From positions 1 to 64,000 of the forward strand of contig DEQC01000030.1 in assembly GCA_002359055.1 (NCBI GenBank): 64,000 nucleotides of DNA, given 5' to 3'. A model generated the notes under the pieces. It worked only from the letters and a program-made list of their open reading frames with translations. It ran no database searches and was not told the DNA's origin. The position numbers and the translations under genes were made by a program. Positions 1-8,289 of this stretch are shown here, one piece after another. Source of the stretch: Flavobacteriales bacterium UBA3376 (lineage in GTDB: Bacteria; Bacteroidota; Bacteroidia; Flavobacteriales; Weeksellaceae). Each line of letters begins with the position of its first letter. Position 1 is the first letter of the stretch.

Positions 1-804
1 AATCATTTGATCGAAGAATTTATGTTGCTTTGCAACCGTAAAGTTTCAGAATTTGTATCGACCAAAAAAGATGGTTCACCTTCTGGAAAGACTTTTGTTT
101 ATCGCGTACACGAAGATCCGGATCCCGATAAATTATTGGATTTGAAATTGTTTATCAAACAATTCGGTTATGAATTGGATTTGAGAAATCATGACACGGT
201 TACAAAATCGATGAATGATTTATTGCAAGAAATACAAGGAAAACCTGAGCAAAATTTAATAGAAACACTTGCCATTCGAACGATGAGCAAAGCTAAATAT
301 TCGACCGAAAATGATGTTGGACATTATGGTTTAGCTTTTAAATATTATTCGCATTTCACTTCACCGATTCGTCGATATCCCGATATGATGGCGCATCGAT
401 TGTTGCAAAATTATCTGGATGGAGGGAAATCGCCCAATCCAGAAACTTGGGAAGAAAAATGTTTGCATAGTTCGAGCAGAGAAAAGTTGGCGGTGGATGC
501 AGAAAGAGATTCGATCAAATTCATGCAAGTGAAATATATGGAGCAATTCATAGGCGATGAATTCTATGGTTTCATCACGGGCGTTCAAGAATATGGAATT
601 TTTGTTGAAATTCCTGAAACCAGTTGTGAAGGAATGATTCGTTTGAGAAATATAGAGATAGATTCATTTTATTTTGATGAGAAAAATTATTCGATCGTCG
701 GTCGAAGAACTGGTGTTACTTATCAATTGGGTGACAAGATTTTAATCAAAGTGGTAAAAGCAGATTTACAAAACAAGCAATTGGATTTCGAACTTCTCGG
801 TTAA
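1..804 (+). CDS. rnr: Ribonuclease R, C-terminal part (5' end outside window)
   Basis: This is the 3' part of a processive 3'-to-5' exoribonuclease of the RNase II/R family, which degrades structured RNA in the cytoplasm. The frame is open from base 1 (the first codons read NHLIEEFM, a conserved part of the RNB catalytic domain), so the true start lies upstream. The fragment keeps the end of the RNB domain, including the conserved HYGLAF...HFTSPIRRYPD segment, followed by an S1 RNA-binding domain over about the last 85 residues (YGFITGVQEYGIFVEI). The stop is 55 bases before the LysE-type gene on the same strand. The family call is secure. RNase R rather than RNase II follows from usual Bacteroidota content and the S1 end. 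Confidence 0.93.
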   Translation, partial: NHLIEEFMLLCNRKVSEFVSTKKDGSPSGKTFVYRVHEDPDPDKLLDLKLFIKQFGYELDLRNHDTVTKSMNDLLQEIQGKPEQNLIETLAIRTMSKAKYSTENDVGHYGLAFKYYSHFTSPIRRYPDMMAHRLLQNYLDGGKSPNPETWEEKCLHSSSREKLAVDAERDSIKFMQVKYMEQFIGDEFYGFITGVQEYGIFVEIPETSCEGMIRLRNIEIDSFYFDEKNYSIVGRRTGVTYQLGDKILIKVVKADLQNKQLDFELLG

Positions 805-859
805 ATCTAAATTATCATCATTGTAATATTAAATTTAAAATAACGTAACTTGCGTCTCT

Positions 860-1564
860 ATGGAGTTGGTGACTTATGCCATATTGTGGGGAGTTATATT
901 AAGTTTCATACTTATAGGTCCTGTGTTTTTTATGCTTTTAGAAACCAGTGTTTCGAGAGGATGGAAAGCAGCTATAGCATTGGATCTTGGGGTTTTAACT
1001 TCGGATTTGATATGTATTTTGATCGCTTATTATGGAAGTAAAGATTTAGCGATTATCATTCAAAATACACCTTCGGTTTATGTATTTGGTGGATTTTTTA
1101 TATTCATTTATGGATTGGTCATGTTTGTTTCCAAACCCAATCTGAAGATGCGGCATGTTTCAGTGGCAACTCGTTCGTATTTAAAAACTTTTCTGAATGG
1201 ATTTTTGCTCAACATATTGAACATAGGTGTCATCGTATTTTGGTTTTTTATCGTTGGAACAGTCGTGATTCAATATCCTGAACGTCAAGACGCTTTGTTG
1301 TATATGTTCATCGTATTGGCAACTTTCTTCAGTATTGATTTATTGAAAATATTTTTGGCCAATAAAGTCAAAGAGAAATTTACTTTGAGAAGAATTTTTT
1401 ACTTCAAAAAAATCGTTGGTTTTATATTAGTAATTTTAGGATTAGTAGTAATTCTCAAAGGATTTGGAGTGTTTTCGAGCATAGATGATATGATAGAAGA
1501 AGAAATCAAAAAGGGAATGAATACGACGAATCAGGCCAAATTATTCTTTTCGAATGAAGATTAA
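860..1564 (+). CDS. LysE/RhtB-family translocator
   Basis: A 234-residue polytopic inner-membrane protein resembling LysE/RhtB amino-acid exporters. About six hydrophobic segments are visible (roughly residues 5-27, 38-62, 72-93, 115-140, 148-165 and 188-212). The N-terminal block with IGP followed by SRGWKAAIALDLGVLTSDL matches the family pattern of a Gly-Pro turn and a basic SRG loop. A polar tail of about 25 residues follows the last helix. A -7-like TAACTTG lies just before the ATG. The gene converges with the glycosyltransferase gene and their ends overlap by four bases. The transported substrate cannot be read from the sequence. Confidence 0.8.
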   Translation: MELVTYAILWGVILSFILIGPVFFMLLETSVSRGWKAAIALDLGVLTSDLICILIAYYGSKDLAIIIQNTPSVYVFGGFFIFIYGLVMFVSKPNLKMRHVSVATRSYLKTFLNGFLLNILNIGVIVFWFFIVGTVVIQYPERQDALLYMFIVLATFFSIDLLKIFLANKVKEKFTLRRIFYFKKIVGFILVILGLVVILKGFGVFSSIDDMIEEEIKKGMNTTNQAKLFFSNED

Positions 1565-2550
1565 TTCATTTCTTCTAAAGCCATAACTATTTTATCGACC
1601 ACTGAATCTGAACTTATGTTTTGAAAGTAATCGATTTTCTCAGCATTTTTAGGTTCTTTCCCAAAGACAGAAGTCGGTCTAAATTCCATACTTTCATCTT
1701 GTATCACATCGTCCCAACTTTGTCCATAACCCAAAAATCCCATGAAAGGATGTGTATTTCCCCAAATCGAAATCACTCTTGTTCCGACTAAAGAAGCCAA
1801 GTGCATATTGGCAGAATCCATGGAAACCATTAATTTAATTTTTCTGATAATTTCCAATTCGGTTTTCAAATCAAATTTTCCTGCAATGGATTCAATGTTT
1901 GGATTTAATTTTTCCCAACTTTCCAAAATTTCACTTTCGTTTTTACCACCGAATAAGTAAACTTTCACTCCCTTTTCAGCGATATTTAGAGCGACTGTAA
2001 GCATTTTATCCAATGCATACATTTTCCCTTCATACATCGCAAAAGGAGCAATTCCTATGGCGTTTTCTTTGACTATTGATGATTCAGGCAATTGATGTTT
2101 CAATTCAAATTCAAATCCCAATTCTCTGAACACATCTGCGTATCGCTCAACCATAGGTTTGAGTTGTTTTCTGACTTTATTTTCTTTTCTCACCAAAGCT
2201 TTTCTTTCATTGCGTGCTTTGTCGAGCATAGCTGTTTTTGGATGCGATAAAAACTTACGTATAATTTTGGTTCTCAATACATTGTGTAAATCGGCTACTT
2301 CTGTAATTCCTAAGGATTTTAATTCTTTGGACAATCGATACAATCCCAAAATACCTTTGTGTTTTCCATCCAAATCAGCTGGATAGAAAGTAAAGTTTGG
2401 AATATCATCAAATAAATCTTTGAATTTTTCTCTTGAAACATAGATGATTTCAACCTTTGGGTTTTGTTGAACGAACTCACGAATCACAGGAATAGTCATG
2501 GCAACATCGCCAAAAGCTGAAAATCGTAAGACTAAAATCCTATGTTTCAT
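1561..2550 (-). CDS. Glycosyltransferase family 9 (heptosyltransferase-like)
   Basis: A 329-residue GT-B protein of family GT9, the family of ADP-heptose:LPS heptosyltransferases. The N-terminus RILVLRFSAFGDVAMTIPV is the hallmark acceptor-domain start (RxSAxGDV). The C-terminal half has the nucleotide-sugar-site pattern MDSANMHLASLVGTRVISIWG (about residues 244-264). Such enzymes add sugars to lipid A core or other surface glycans at the cytoplasmic membrane face. Its ATG follows the sufE stop codon with no spacing (TAAATG), so the two are translationally coupled. The sugar donor is not determinable here, and many flavobacterial members act on sugars other than heptose. Confidence 0.85.
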   Translation of the reverse strand: MKHRILVLRFSAFGDVAMTIPVIREFVQQNPKVEIIYVSREKFKDLFDDIPNFTFYPADLDGKHKGILGLYRLSKELKSLGITEVADLHNVLRTKIIRKFLSHPKTAMLDKARNERKALVRKENKVRKQLKPMVERYADVFRELGFEFELKHQLPESSIVKENAIGIAPFAMYEGKMYALDKMLTVALNIAEKGVKVYLFGGKNESEILESWEKLNPNIESIAGKFDLKTELEIIRKIKLMVSMDSANMHLASLVGTRVISIWGNTHPFMGFLGYGQSWDDVIQDESMEFRPTSVFGKEPKNAEKIDYFQNISSDSVVDKIVMALEEMN

Positions 2551-2976
2551 TTAAGATTTCATTTTGGATTGAAGAGCGATGGCATAGAATTTAAATTGCT
2601 TGATCATTGCAAGTAATCCATTGGCTCTGGTAGGCGAAAGAAATTCTTGCAAACCAATTTCTTGTATAAAATCCGTATTGGAAGCCAAAATATCTTCGGG
2701 TTTTTGATGGTTGTAAATTCTCACCAAAAGAGCTGCTAAACCTTTCGGTAAAATCGCATCGCTATCAGCTTGGAAAACGATTTTATCATCTTCAATTTTG
2801 GCATCTAACCAAACAGTGGATTGACAACCTTTGATGATTTTATCATCGGTTTTCACTTCGTCTGGCAAAGGATTTAGATCTTTTCCTAATTCTATTAAAT
2901 ATTCGTATCTCTGTTCCCAATTATCGAAAAATGAAAATTCGTCGATAATTTCGTTTTGAATTTCTTGAATTGTCAT
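2551..2976 (-). CDS. sufE: SufE-type cysteine desulfurase activator
   Basis: A 141-residue SufE protein. It accepts persulfide sulfur from the desulfurase SufS and passes it to the SufBCD scaffold during Fe-S cluster assembly. Cys51 sits in the conserved KGCQSTVW loop, the same residue number as the sulfur-accepting cysteine of E. coli SufE. The rest matches the family (LPKGLAALLVRIYN, then LSPTRANGL). Length is normal. It is the first gene of a two-gene unit with the GT9 gene; no other suf gene is in the window. A -7 box (TATCTTTG on the minus strand, 2981-2988) ends only four bases before the ATG, suggesting a leaderless message. Confidence 0.93.
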   Translation of the reverse strand: MTIQEIQNEIIDEFSFFDNWEQRYEYLIELGKDLNPLPDEVKTDDKIIKGCQSTVWLDAKIEDDKIVFQADSDAILPKGLAALLVRIYNHQKPEDILASNTDFIQEIGLQEFLSPTRANGLLAMIKQFKFYAIALQSKMKS

Positions 2977-2980
2977 ACTG

Positions 2981-2988
2981 CAAAGATA
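2981..2988 (-). promoter_or_regulatory. Bacteroidota -7 promoter box before sufE
   Basis: Read on the minus strand this is TATCTTTG, a full match to the Bacteroidota -7 consensus TAnnTTTG. Four bases (CAGT) separate it from the sufE ATG, which would put the transcription start at or inside the start codon. No convincing -33 TTG element is visible. Confidence 0.55.
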
Positions 2989-3022
2989 GATAATTTCGAC
3001 TTTATATGAATTGTAGATTGCT

Positions 3023-3030
3023 TAAATTTG
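3023..3030 (+). promoter_or_regulatory. Bacteroidota -7 promoter box before the D-hydroxyacid dehydrogenase gene
   Basis: TAAATTTG matches TAnnTTTG exactly. It lies 35 bases before the ATG at 3066, implying a leader of about 30 bases. The -33 element is weak. Confidence 0.5.
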
Positions 3031-3065
3031 CAGCAATAGAATCTTTGGATTCCAAAAATAATTGA

Positions 3066-4019
3066 ATGAAAGTAATAGTGTTGGATGAGAATCATGATTT
3101 GTTGAACAAAGGTTTGATGAATTTAGGTTTTCAAATCGATGAAGCATATACGGATAGTTATGAACAAGTTTTAGGGAAGATTGAAAATTACGATGGAATG
3201 ATCATTCGCAGTCGAATTCCAATTGACCAAAGAATGTTAGCAACAGCCAAAAATTTGAAGTTCATCGGACGTGTAGGAGCGGGTTTAGAAAATATAGATG
3301 AAGAATTTGCTGTATCGAAAGGCATTGAATTATTCAATGCGCCTGAAGGCAATCGTGATTCTGTTGCAGAACATGCAATTGGGATGTTGTTGATGTTGAT
3401 GAATCGTTTGAGAATTGCTGATGCTGAGGTGAGAAATGGCATTTGGTTAAGAGAAGAAAATCGAGGCGATGAACTCATGGGAAAAACGGTGGGTATCATC
3501 GGTTATGGAAACATGGGAAAAGCTTTTGCGAAGCGTTTACAAGGTTTTGGTGTACATGTAATTTGCTATGATATCAAAGAAAATGTAGGCGATGAGTTCG
3601 CTGTGCAAGTTGATTTGGAAGAACTTTTCAGCAAAGCTGAAGTTGTGAGTTTACATACGCCACAAACCGATGAAACTGTTGGTATGATCAATAGGGATTT
3701 TATAGATTCTTTTAGAAATCCATTTTATTTTATCAATACAGCACGAGGAAAAGCAGTTGTAACCGAAGATTTGGTGGAAGCAATTGAATCGGGAAAAATC
3801 AAAGGAGCCTGTTTGGATGTGCATGAATATGAAAAAAGTTCTTTTGAGAATTTAAAATTCGATGAATTACCTGATGCATTTCAATATTTGGTGAATTCCG
3901 ATCGAGTGATTTTGGCGCCACATATTGCCGGATGGACACATCAAAGCAAAAGGAAGTTGGCAGAAGTAATTTTGAATAAAATCTCTAATTGGAAAAAAAT
4001 GACTAATATTGTAAAATAA
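3066..4019 (+). CDS. D-3-phosphoglycerate dehydrogenase-like D-hydroxyacid dehydrogenase
   Basis: A 317-residue NAD-dependent 2-hydroxyacid dehydrogenase, most like the short phosphoglycerate dehydrogenases of Bacteroidota (first step of serine synthesis). The dinucleotide fold motif is GIIGYGNMG (G146, G148, G151). Catalytic residues are in place: R227 in NTARG, E256 in LDVHEYE and H286 in APHIAG. There is no C-terminal ACT domain, so the serine feedback site of longer SerA proteins is absent. It stands alone, followed by tRNA-Ala. The paralogue with a partner SerC is not in the window, so another D-2-hydroxyacid substrate remains possible. Confidence 0.8.
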   Translation: MKVIVLDENHDLLNKGLMNLGFQIDEAYTDSYEQVLGKIENYDGMIIRSRIPIDQRMLATAKNLKFIGRVGAGLENIDEEFAVSKGIELFNAPEGNRDSVAEHAIGMLLMLMNRLRIADAEVRNGIWLREENRGDELMGKTVGIIGYGNMGKAFAKRLQGFGVHVICYDIKENVGDEFAVQVDLEELFSKAEVVSLHTPQTDETVGMINRDFIDSFRNPFYFINTARGKAVVTEDLVEAIESGKIKGACLDVHEYEKSSFENLKFDELPDAFQYLVNSDRVILAPHIAGWTHQSKRKLAEVILNKISNWKKMTNIVK

Positions 4020-4024
4020 TTTTC

Positions 4025-4098
<74 letters not shown>

Positions 4099-4118
4099 CA
4101 GAACAATATTAATTATCA

Positions 4119-4153
4119 AAAACCCCGTTACAATTTCATTGCAACGGGGTTTT
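4119..4153. terminator. Bidirectional intrinsic terminator between tRNA-Ala and the OmpA-like gene
   Basis: An 11-bp perfect stem AAAACCCCGTT / AACGGGGTTTT (4119-4129 with 4143-4153). It has A-rich and T-rich flanks, so it can end transcription of the tRNA on the plus strand and the OmpA-like gene on the minus strand. Confidence 0.85.
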
Positions 4154-4176
4154 AATTTTATAGAAGAAATAGTTAT

Positions 4177-4878
4177 TTATCTTCCTCCTGCTTCATTTTG
4201 AGCTTCTTGAATCATTTGCTCATTAGCTGTAATTGCAAATTCCACACGTCTATTTTGTGCTCTACCTGCTTCTGTATCGTTACTGGCTCTTGGTTGTTCT
4301 TTACCCATACCAATTGAACTCAAGCGATGTGCTGCAATTCCTTTGGATTTTAGATAATCGACTACCGAAGCTGCTCTTCTTTCAGACAACGGAAGGTTGT
4401 ATTCTTGAGATCCAACGCCATCGGTATATCCAACGATAAGAATGTTGGTATTTGAATATTCATTAAAAATTGGAATTAATTTATCCAAATTTGTTTTTGC
4501 AGCTGCAGTTAAACTCGACTTATTGTATTCGAAACGAATGTCAGATTCTTCGTCTAAAATCACTTGAATCCCTTCGGCTGATCTTACAACTTCAGCTCCA
4601 GGTAAAGTGTTTTCAATTTTTTCTGCTTGTTTGTCCATTTTATTACCGATCACTCCACCGGCAACTCCACCCACTACTGCACCTAATATAGCTCCTAAGG
4701 CAGCATTGTCACCACTACCGACATTGTTTCCGATGACACCACCGATGATTGCACCTGAACCTGCACCAATCGCTGCTCCTCTTTGAGTTTTATTGGTGTT
4801 TTGAATGGCTTCACATCCAGTAAATATCATACCGAATGACAGTATTATAGCAAAAAATTTTAAATTTAAACTTTTCAT
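4177..4878 (-). CDS. OmpA-family lipoprotein with glycine-zipper segment
   Basis: A 233-residue outer-membrane lipoprotein. The start chosen is the ATG at 4878, giving MKSLNLKFFAIILSFGMIFTGC with a lipobox ending at FTGC; an in-frame extension to 4941 would run through the upstream gene's end and bury the signal peptide. After the lipidation Cys there is a glycine-zipper stretch (GAAIGAGSGAIIGGVIGN and a second repeat) that may insert in the membrane. The C-terminal half is an OmpA_C peptidoglycan-binding domain with GYTDGVGSQEYNLPLSERRA. It tethers the outer membrane to peptidoglycan. It is cotranscribed with the lipocalin-like gene (16-base gap). Confidence 0.9.
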   Translation of the reverse strand: MKSLNLKFFAIILSFGMIFTGCEAIQNTNKTQRGAAIGAGSGAIIGGVIGNNVGSGDNAALGAILGAVVGGVAGGVIGNKMDKQAEKIENTLPGAEVVRSAEGIQVILDEESDIRFEYNKSSLTAAAKTNLDKLIPIFNEYSNTNILIVGYTDGVGSQEYNLPLSERRAASVVDYLKSKGIAAHRLSSIGMGKEQPRASNDTEAGRAQNRRVEFAITANEQMIQEAQNEAGGR

Positions 4879-4894
4879 AATATTAGTTATTTGA

Positions 4895-5374
4895 TTAATT
4901 TCTTGAGAATGAATAATTGATTCCGATGGCTTTACCTTCAAACATCATATCTTGTCTAAGCACAAGATAATTTCCGTCGTTGTTTACCACTCTTAAATTG
5001 TATCCATCGACCACATTTTTAGGTTTTTCACCTTCGTATATCTTTTTGAATTTGAACATCATAGCTCCATTTTCTTCGGTCAAAAACCATTTGATTTGAG
5101 TGGTTTCTGATGGACAAGAAGGACCACCATTTAAGGTATAATATCCACTTGAATTGTTTTGAATCAATCGCCAAGTACTTCCGATGAAGCATTTATAATC
5201 CGCTTGATGAAATGCCATCACATTTACATGGTCAGGATTGATACCATCGACCGTCACATTGGTAATCGTCCAATCGCCGCGTACATTTTTACCGGCATCT
5301 ACGACTGCTTTAGATTCGGCACAGGATACTAAAAATAGTACCGAAATGAAACTTAGAATAATTAATTTTTTCAT
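4895..5374 (-). CDS. Lipocalin-like lipoprotein
   Basis: A 159-residue secreted lipoprotein (MKKLIILSFISVLFLVSC signal with lipobox LVSC). The body resembles the lipocalin-like family common in Bacteroidota: RGDWTITNVTVDG at the first strand, then an all-beta pattern. Two further cysteines (KCFIG and GPSCPS) could form a disulfide. It is the first gene of an operon with the OmpA-family lipoprotein 16 bases downstream, an arrangement suggesting a shared envelope role. The ligand is unknown. Confidence 0.75.
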   Translation of the reverse strand: MKKLIILSFISVLFLVSCAESKAVVDAGKNVRGDWTITNVTVDGINPDHVNVMAFHQADYKCFIGSTWRLIQNNSSGYYTLNGGPSCPSETTQIKWFLTEENGAMMFKFKKIYEGEKPKNVVDGYNLRVVNNDGNYLVLRQDMMFEGKAIGINYSFSRN

Positions 5375-5471
5375 ATTTCGAATTTAAGGGTTAATCATTG
5401 AATAAAACGACCTCTTTAAATTGCTTTTACGGCTATATCTCAATTGAGGCAAGGGTTTTATATCTTTAAAA

Positions 5472-5479
5472 CAAAGATA
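5472..5479 (-). promoter_or_regulatory. Promoter of the lipocalin/OmpA operon
   Basis: Minus-strand TATCTTTG matches TAnnTTTG. A TTG on the minus strand (5502-5504) lies 22 bases upstream and may be the -33 element. The leader would be about 90 bases and contains a 10-bp perfect palindrome, CTCAATTGAG (5439-5448), of unknown meaning. Confidence 0.55.
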
Positions 5480-5500
5480 ATCTAATATAAGCTTTTATTT

Positions 5501-6382
5501 TCAATATTTTTTTATTTTGTAGATAATCGACGAATAATTTCCGTTCCAAAATCCGAGGAAATTCGAAATTGTTCCAATGAGCATCGCTCTGAAAATTCCC
5601 AATCGATTGCCTTTGTATTTTTCGGACAACAAGCTTACATAAAAACTATCCAAAAGCAACGGATATTTATTTACAATCTTCATACCATGATGATTCATCA
5701 ATTGATCAAAATCCTCAGGAGAGAAATGCCATAAATGTCTTGGAACATCATAAGCTGCCCAAAATGATTGGTAGAATTTCGCATCGAAAGATTTATAATT
5801 TGGAACGGCAATGATGAGTTCGCCTTCCGATTTCAATTTTGATTTTATTTCAATTAAAGTTTGATTGAGATCGGGTATGTGTTCCAAAACATGCCATAAA
5901 GTGATGCTGTCAAAAGTTTCATCGGTATCGGATAATTCATCGAAGAACTCTCCTTCTCTGCCGATTTTATTTTTAGCAATTTCAATTGCTTTTTGATTCG
6001 GTTCAATTCCGAAAACCTTCAAACCTTTTTTTTGAGCAAATTGTAAAAAGTCGCCAGTTCCACATCCGATGTCCAATAGTTTTTTTCCGTTTTCTTTATG
6101 ATCCAATTTCGAAAACTTGTATCGAATGTTGTAGAGTTTTAATTTTTGATAAACTTTTTCAAACAGACTTTTTCTACTATCGGTATGCGAAATATAATTT
6201 TCACTTTTATAGAATTCACTTAAATTTTCAGGAATTGGATGAGTTTCTAAATATCCAAATTCAGAGTTTTTATTCAAATAAAATTCTTTTTGCGTAAGAA
6301 AATGATCTTTCACTTTGAAAGTATTCTCTGAATTTGTCGGTTGAATTTGCTGCATTAATTCTTTATGTTTCACGTGGAACAT
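5501..6382 (-). CDS. Class I SAM-dependent methyltransferase
   Basis: A methyltransferase-11-like enzyme with SAM motif I KLLDIGCGTGDFL (D104, G106, G108, G110) and a motif near LWHVLEHIPD. The C-terminal part has a hydrophobic segment (FRAMLIGTISNFLGF) that may associate with the membrane. The ATG at 6382 lies inside a parS-like site, so the first residues MFHVKH are the translation of a DNA-binding sequence. The ATG at 6355 (giving MQQIQPTNSE) is a credible alternative start. It lies 6 bases after the mnmG stop and is probably cotranscribed with it. The substrate is unknown; similar proteins act on small molecules, lipids or glycans. Confidence 0.8.
   Translation of the reverse strand: MFHVKHKELMQQIQPTNSENTFKVKDHFLTQKEFYLNKNSEFGYLETHPIPENLSEFYKSENYISHTDSRKSLFEKVYQKLKLYNIRYKFSKLDHKENGKKLLDIGCGTGDFLQFAQKKGLKVFGIEPNQKAIEIAKNKIGREGEFFDELSDTDETFDSITLWHVLEHIPDLNQTLIEIKSKLKSEGELIIAVPNYKSFDAKFYQSFWAAYDVPRHLWHFSPEDFDQLMNHHGMKIVNKYPLLLDSFYVSLLSEKYKGNRLGIFRAMLIGTISNFLGFWNGNYSSIIYKIKKY
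6366..6381. other. parS-like ParB-binding site (downstream of mnmG)
   Basis: TGTTTCACGTGGAACA matches the bacterial parS consensus TGTTTCACGTGAAACA at 15 of 16 positions. It is the exact reverse complement of the site at 8273-8288. It overlaps the start codon of the methyltransferase frame. Confidence 0.88.
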
Positions 6383-6388
6383 TTGGCA

Positions 6389-8257
6389 TTATCTACCCAA
6401 GAAAATCAACAAAACACTGATGTCCGATGGAGTGACTCCACTGATGCGCGAGGCTTGAGAAATGGTTTCTGGCATGGCTTGCATCAGTTTTTGTCTGGAT
6501 TCGGTCGATAGTGATTTGATCTTGTTATAATCAAAATTCTTAGGAATTTTAACATCTTCCAATCGCTTGAGTTTATCGGCATTTTGTTTTTCTCTTTCGA
6601 TATAACCTTTGTATTTCAATTGAATTTCTGCTTGCTCGAGTACTTCTCTATCCAAGTTCTTTTCGTCTATAAAAGATTTAACTCTTTCAATCGTTAAGAA
6701 ATCATTCAATTTGATTTCAGGTCTTGTGATGACTGAAACCATTTTCACACTTTGACTCAAAGGTTTTCCACCATTGTTTTCTATCGCTGAATTGATTTCT
6801 TTTGGCAGTATAGATTCCTTTTCGAAGTAATCCATGAGTTGATGAGCTTTGGCGTATTTCTCTTCCATCTTTCTCATTCTTTCATCATCTGCCAATCCCA
6901 ACTGATGCGACAAAGGCGTTAGTCTCTCATCGGCATTGTCCTGTCTAAGCAGTATTCTGTACTCTGCTCTCGACGTAAACATTCTGTAAGGTTCTTCCGT
7001 ACCTTTGGTAATGAGATCGTCGATCAGAACGCCTATATAAGCTTCGTTTCTCTTTAGAACGAATTTTGGTTGATCATTGAGTTTTAAATGAGCGTTCATT
7101 CCCGCCATCAAACCTTGACTCGCTGCTTCTTCGTATCCGGTTGTTCCGTTGATTTGACCAGCGAAATATAAGTTTTCAATGATTTTAGTTTCTAAGGTTC
7201 GATACAATTGAGTCGGTGGGAAATAATCATATTCAATGGCATAACCTGGTCTAAATATCTTTGCATTTTCGAATCCAGGAATTGCTCTCATTGCTCGAAC
7301 TTGAATTTCGTCGGGCAATGAAGTTGAGAAACCATTGATATAATATTCGATGGTTTTCCAACCTTCGGGTTCAGCGAATATTTGATGTCTTTCTCTTTCT
7401 GCAAATCGATTGATTTTATCTTCAATCGATGGGCAATATCTCGGTCCTGTACTTTTAATTGCTCCGTTGAACATAGGAGAACGATCGAATCCTTCTCTCA
7501 ATAAATCGTGAACTTTTGGATTGGTATAAGTGATCCAGCAGCTTCTCTGTTGTTTCAATGCAGGTGTATCTTTGAAAGAAAATCTTTGCGGATTCTCATC
7601 ACCTGCTTGTTCTTCCATTTTAGAGAAATCAATTGATCGGCCATCGACTCTTGGTGGTGTTCCTGTTTTCATTCTTCCGGCATCGAACCCTAAATCGATC
7701 AGTTGTTCAGTAATTCCCGTAGCTGCTTTCTCACCCATTCTACCACCACCAAATTGTTTTTCACCTATATGAATCAATCCATTCAAGAAAGTTCCATTGG
7801 TAAGAATCACAGCTCTTGATCTAATTTCTGCGCCCATTGAAGTCTTTACTCCTACAACTTTTTCACCCTCGACTATGATGTTAGTGACCATGTCTTGAAA
7901 GAAATCTACGTTGGGATTTGCTTCAAGCGTCAATCGCCATTCTTCAGCGAATCTCATTCGATCCGATTGAGCCCTTGGGCTCCACATGGCAGGTCCTTTC
8001 GATAGGTTCAACATTTTGAATTGTATCATGGTTTTGTCGGTTATAATACCCGACATACCTCCCAAAGCGTCGATTTCTCTTATGATTTGTCCTTTACCAA
8101 TTCCACCCATGGCCGGATTACAAGACATCTGAGCGATGGCTTGAAGGCTCATGGTGACCAATAAAACTTTTGAGCCCATATTGGCTGCTGCGGACGCCGC
8201 TTCTGCTCCTGCATGTCCTCCTCCTACTACAATTACGTCGTATTGATTTGAAATCAT
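6389..8257 (-). CDS. mnmG: tRNA uridine-5-carboxymethylaminomethyl(34) synthesis enzyme MnmG
   Basis: A 622-residue FAD-dependent enzyme that, with the GTPase MnmE, installs the carboxymethylaminomethyl group on wobble U34 of tRNAs. The N-terminal FAD motif VVGGGHAGAEAA is at residues 10-21. The conserved blocks MSCNPAMGGIGKG, KTGTPPR and YCPSIEDK are all present, as is the helical C-terminal MnmE-binding domain ending ISGVTPSDISVLLIFL. Length is typical. MnmG (GidA) genes often lie near the replication origin. Here the gene is flanked by two inverted parS-like sites. It is in an apparent unit with ybeY upstream (32-base gap) and the methyltransferase downstream. Confidence 0.97.
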   Translation of the reverse strand: MISNQYDVIVVGGGHAGAEAASAAANMGSKVLLVTMSLQAIAQMSCNPAMGGIGKGQIIREIDALGGMSGIITDKTMIQFKMLNLSKGPAMWSPRAQSDRMRFAEEWRLTLEANPNVDFFQDMVTNIIVEGEKVVGVKTSMGAEIRSRAVILTNGTFLNGLIHIGEKQFGGGRMGEKAATGITEQLIDLGFDAGRMKTGTPPRVDGRSIDFSKMEEQAGDENPQRFSFKDTPALKQQRSCWITYTNPKVHDLLREGFDRSPMFNGAIKSTGPRYCPSIEDKINRFAERERHQIFAEPEGWKTIEYYINGFSTSLPDEIQVRAMRAIPGFENAKIFRPGYAIEYDYFPPTQLYRTLETKIIENLYFAGQINGTTGYEEAASQGLMAGMNAHLKLNDQPKFVLKRNEAYIGVLIDDLITKGTEEPYRMFTSRAEYRILLRQDNADERLTPLSHQLGLADDERMRKMEEKYAKAHQLMDYFEKESILPKEINSAIENNGGKPLSQSVKMVSVITRPEIKLNDFLTIERVKSFIDEKNLDREVLEQAEIQLKYKGYIEREKQNADKLKRLEDVKIPKNFDYNKIKSLSTESRQKLMQAMPETISQASRISGVTPSDISVLLIFLGR

Positions 8258-8272
8258 TTGTTTAATTTTTAA

Positions 8273-8288
8273 TGTTCCACGTGAAACA
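8273..8288. other. parS-like ParB-binding site (upstream of mnmG)
   Basis: TGTTCCACGTGAAACA matches the parS consensus at 15 of 16 positions and is the reverse complement of the site at 6366-6381. It occupies the whole 32-base gap region between ybeY and mnmG, just upstream of the mnmG start. Confidence 0.88.
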
Positions 8289-8289
8289 T

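Noticed and set aside
5439..5448. Palindrome CTCAATTGAG in the lipocalin-like gene leader
   Set aside because: A single 10-bp palindrome in AT-rich DNA is weak evidence of an operator; recorded only with the promoter.
5986..6297. 103-codon open frame opposite the methyltransferase gene
   Set aside because: It lies entirely antisense to a gene with clear domain motifs, and its composition looks like a reverse-frame shadow.
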